Below the pieces are notes generated by a model, which was given only the letters and a program-made list of their open reading frames with translations, was not told the origin of the DNA and ran no database searches. The position numbers were made by a program, and so were the translations under genes. Of a DNA stretch of 64,000 bases, positions 63,911 to 64,000 are shown one piece after another; position 1 is the stretch's first letter; each line of letters begins with the position of its first letter. This DNA is from Homalodisca vitripennis (lineage: Eukaryota > Arthropoda > Insecta > Hemiptera > Cicadellidae): NCBI RefSeq assembly GCF_021130785.1, contig NC_060213.1, positions 101,689,501-101,753,500 of the forward strand. The letters are read 5' to 3'.

Positions 63911-64000
63911 AACTTTTGGGGGTGATTTTTCAAATTATTGAAGCAAAAGGTTGAGGCCTTTGTTGAATCGGTTCTAAAAGACCAATAATAACATGCAAAG
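63911..64000. other. Sequence outside the array
   Basis: From 'acttttgggggtg' onward I find no match to any module. It is either the flank of the array or the start of an insertion. Nothing coding is visible in these 90 bases. Confidence 0.6.

Overview
The window looks like eukaryotic, very AT-rich nuclear DNA from an animal, most likely an insect or other arthropod. A hemipteran is a weak guess from the style of the repeats and the recurring 'GTCTGTCC..ACGATATCTC' phrases. I find no intact gene. No long ORF stands up when its copies elsewhere in the window are compared, and there is no rRNA, bacterial operon or CRISPR array. Almost everything belongs to one large repeat array.

The array is built from six modules, named here M1 to M6. 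The regular order on the + strand, seen from about 17,590 onward, is M6 (about 4.7 kb), M1 (about 3.6-5.3 kb), M2 (0.84 kb), M3 (about 3.4-3.8 kb), M4 (0.88 kb), M5 (about 3.8-4.6 kb), then M6 again. The same M1 landmark recurs near 1,770, 23,690, 42,940 and 60,900, so the period is about 18-22 kb and there are roughly three and a half copies. Copies differ by large deletions, a shared LTR-like insertion (copies 1 and 2 of M1 only), one foldback transposon (one copy of M5 only) and microsatellite growth. M1 and M5 are themselves ancient diverged duplicates of each other, so the array is nested.

From about 3,690 to 17,590 the regular order is broken. M5 lies inverted (3,691-7,497), followed by M2 in forward orientation, M3 inverted (8,344-12,118), M2 inverted, then M5 forward. 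This makes an inverted repeat with arms of about 4.7 and 5.5 kb around a 3.8 kb spacer. Diagnostic differences show the left arm is a mosaic: its inner 1.1 kb matches the right arm, while its outer part matches the M5 copies 30-45 kb away.

Broken coding material sits inside the modules. Three M6 copies carry a frameshifted SGNH/GDSL-esterase-like domain of the kind known from ORF1 of CR1-type LINEs. M3 carries a 61-codon open tail ending in ETVV, plus small exon-like pieces with good splice signals. One copy of M1 keeps a 201-nt exon-like block on the minus strand. M5 carries a tRNA-derived SINE head. All of these look like relics or captured fragments. The array appears to end near 63,910, where homology to the other copies stops.
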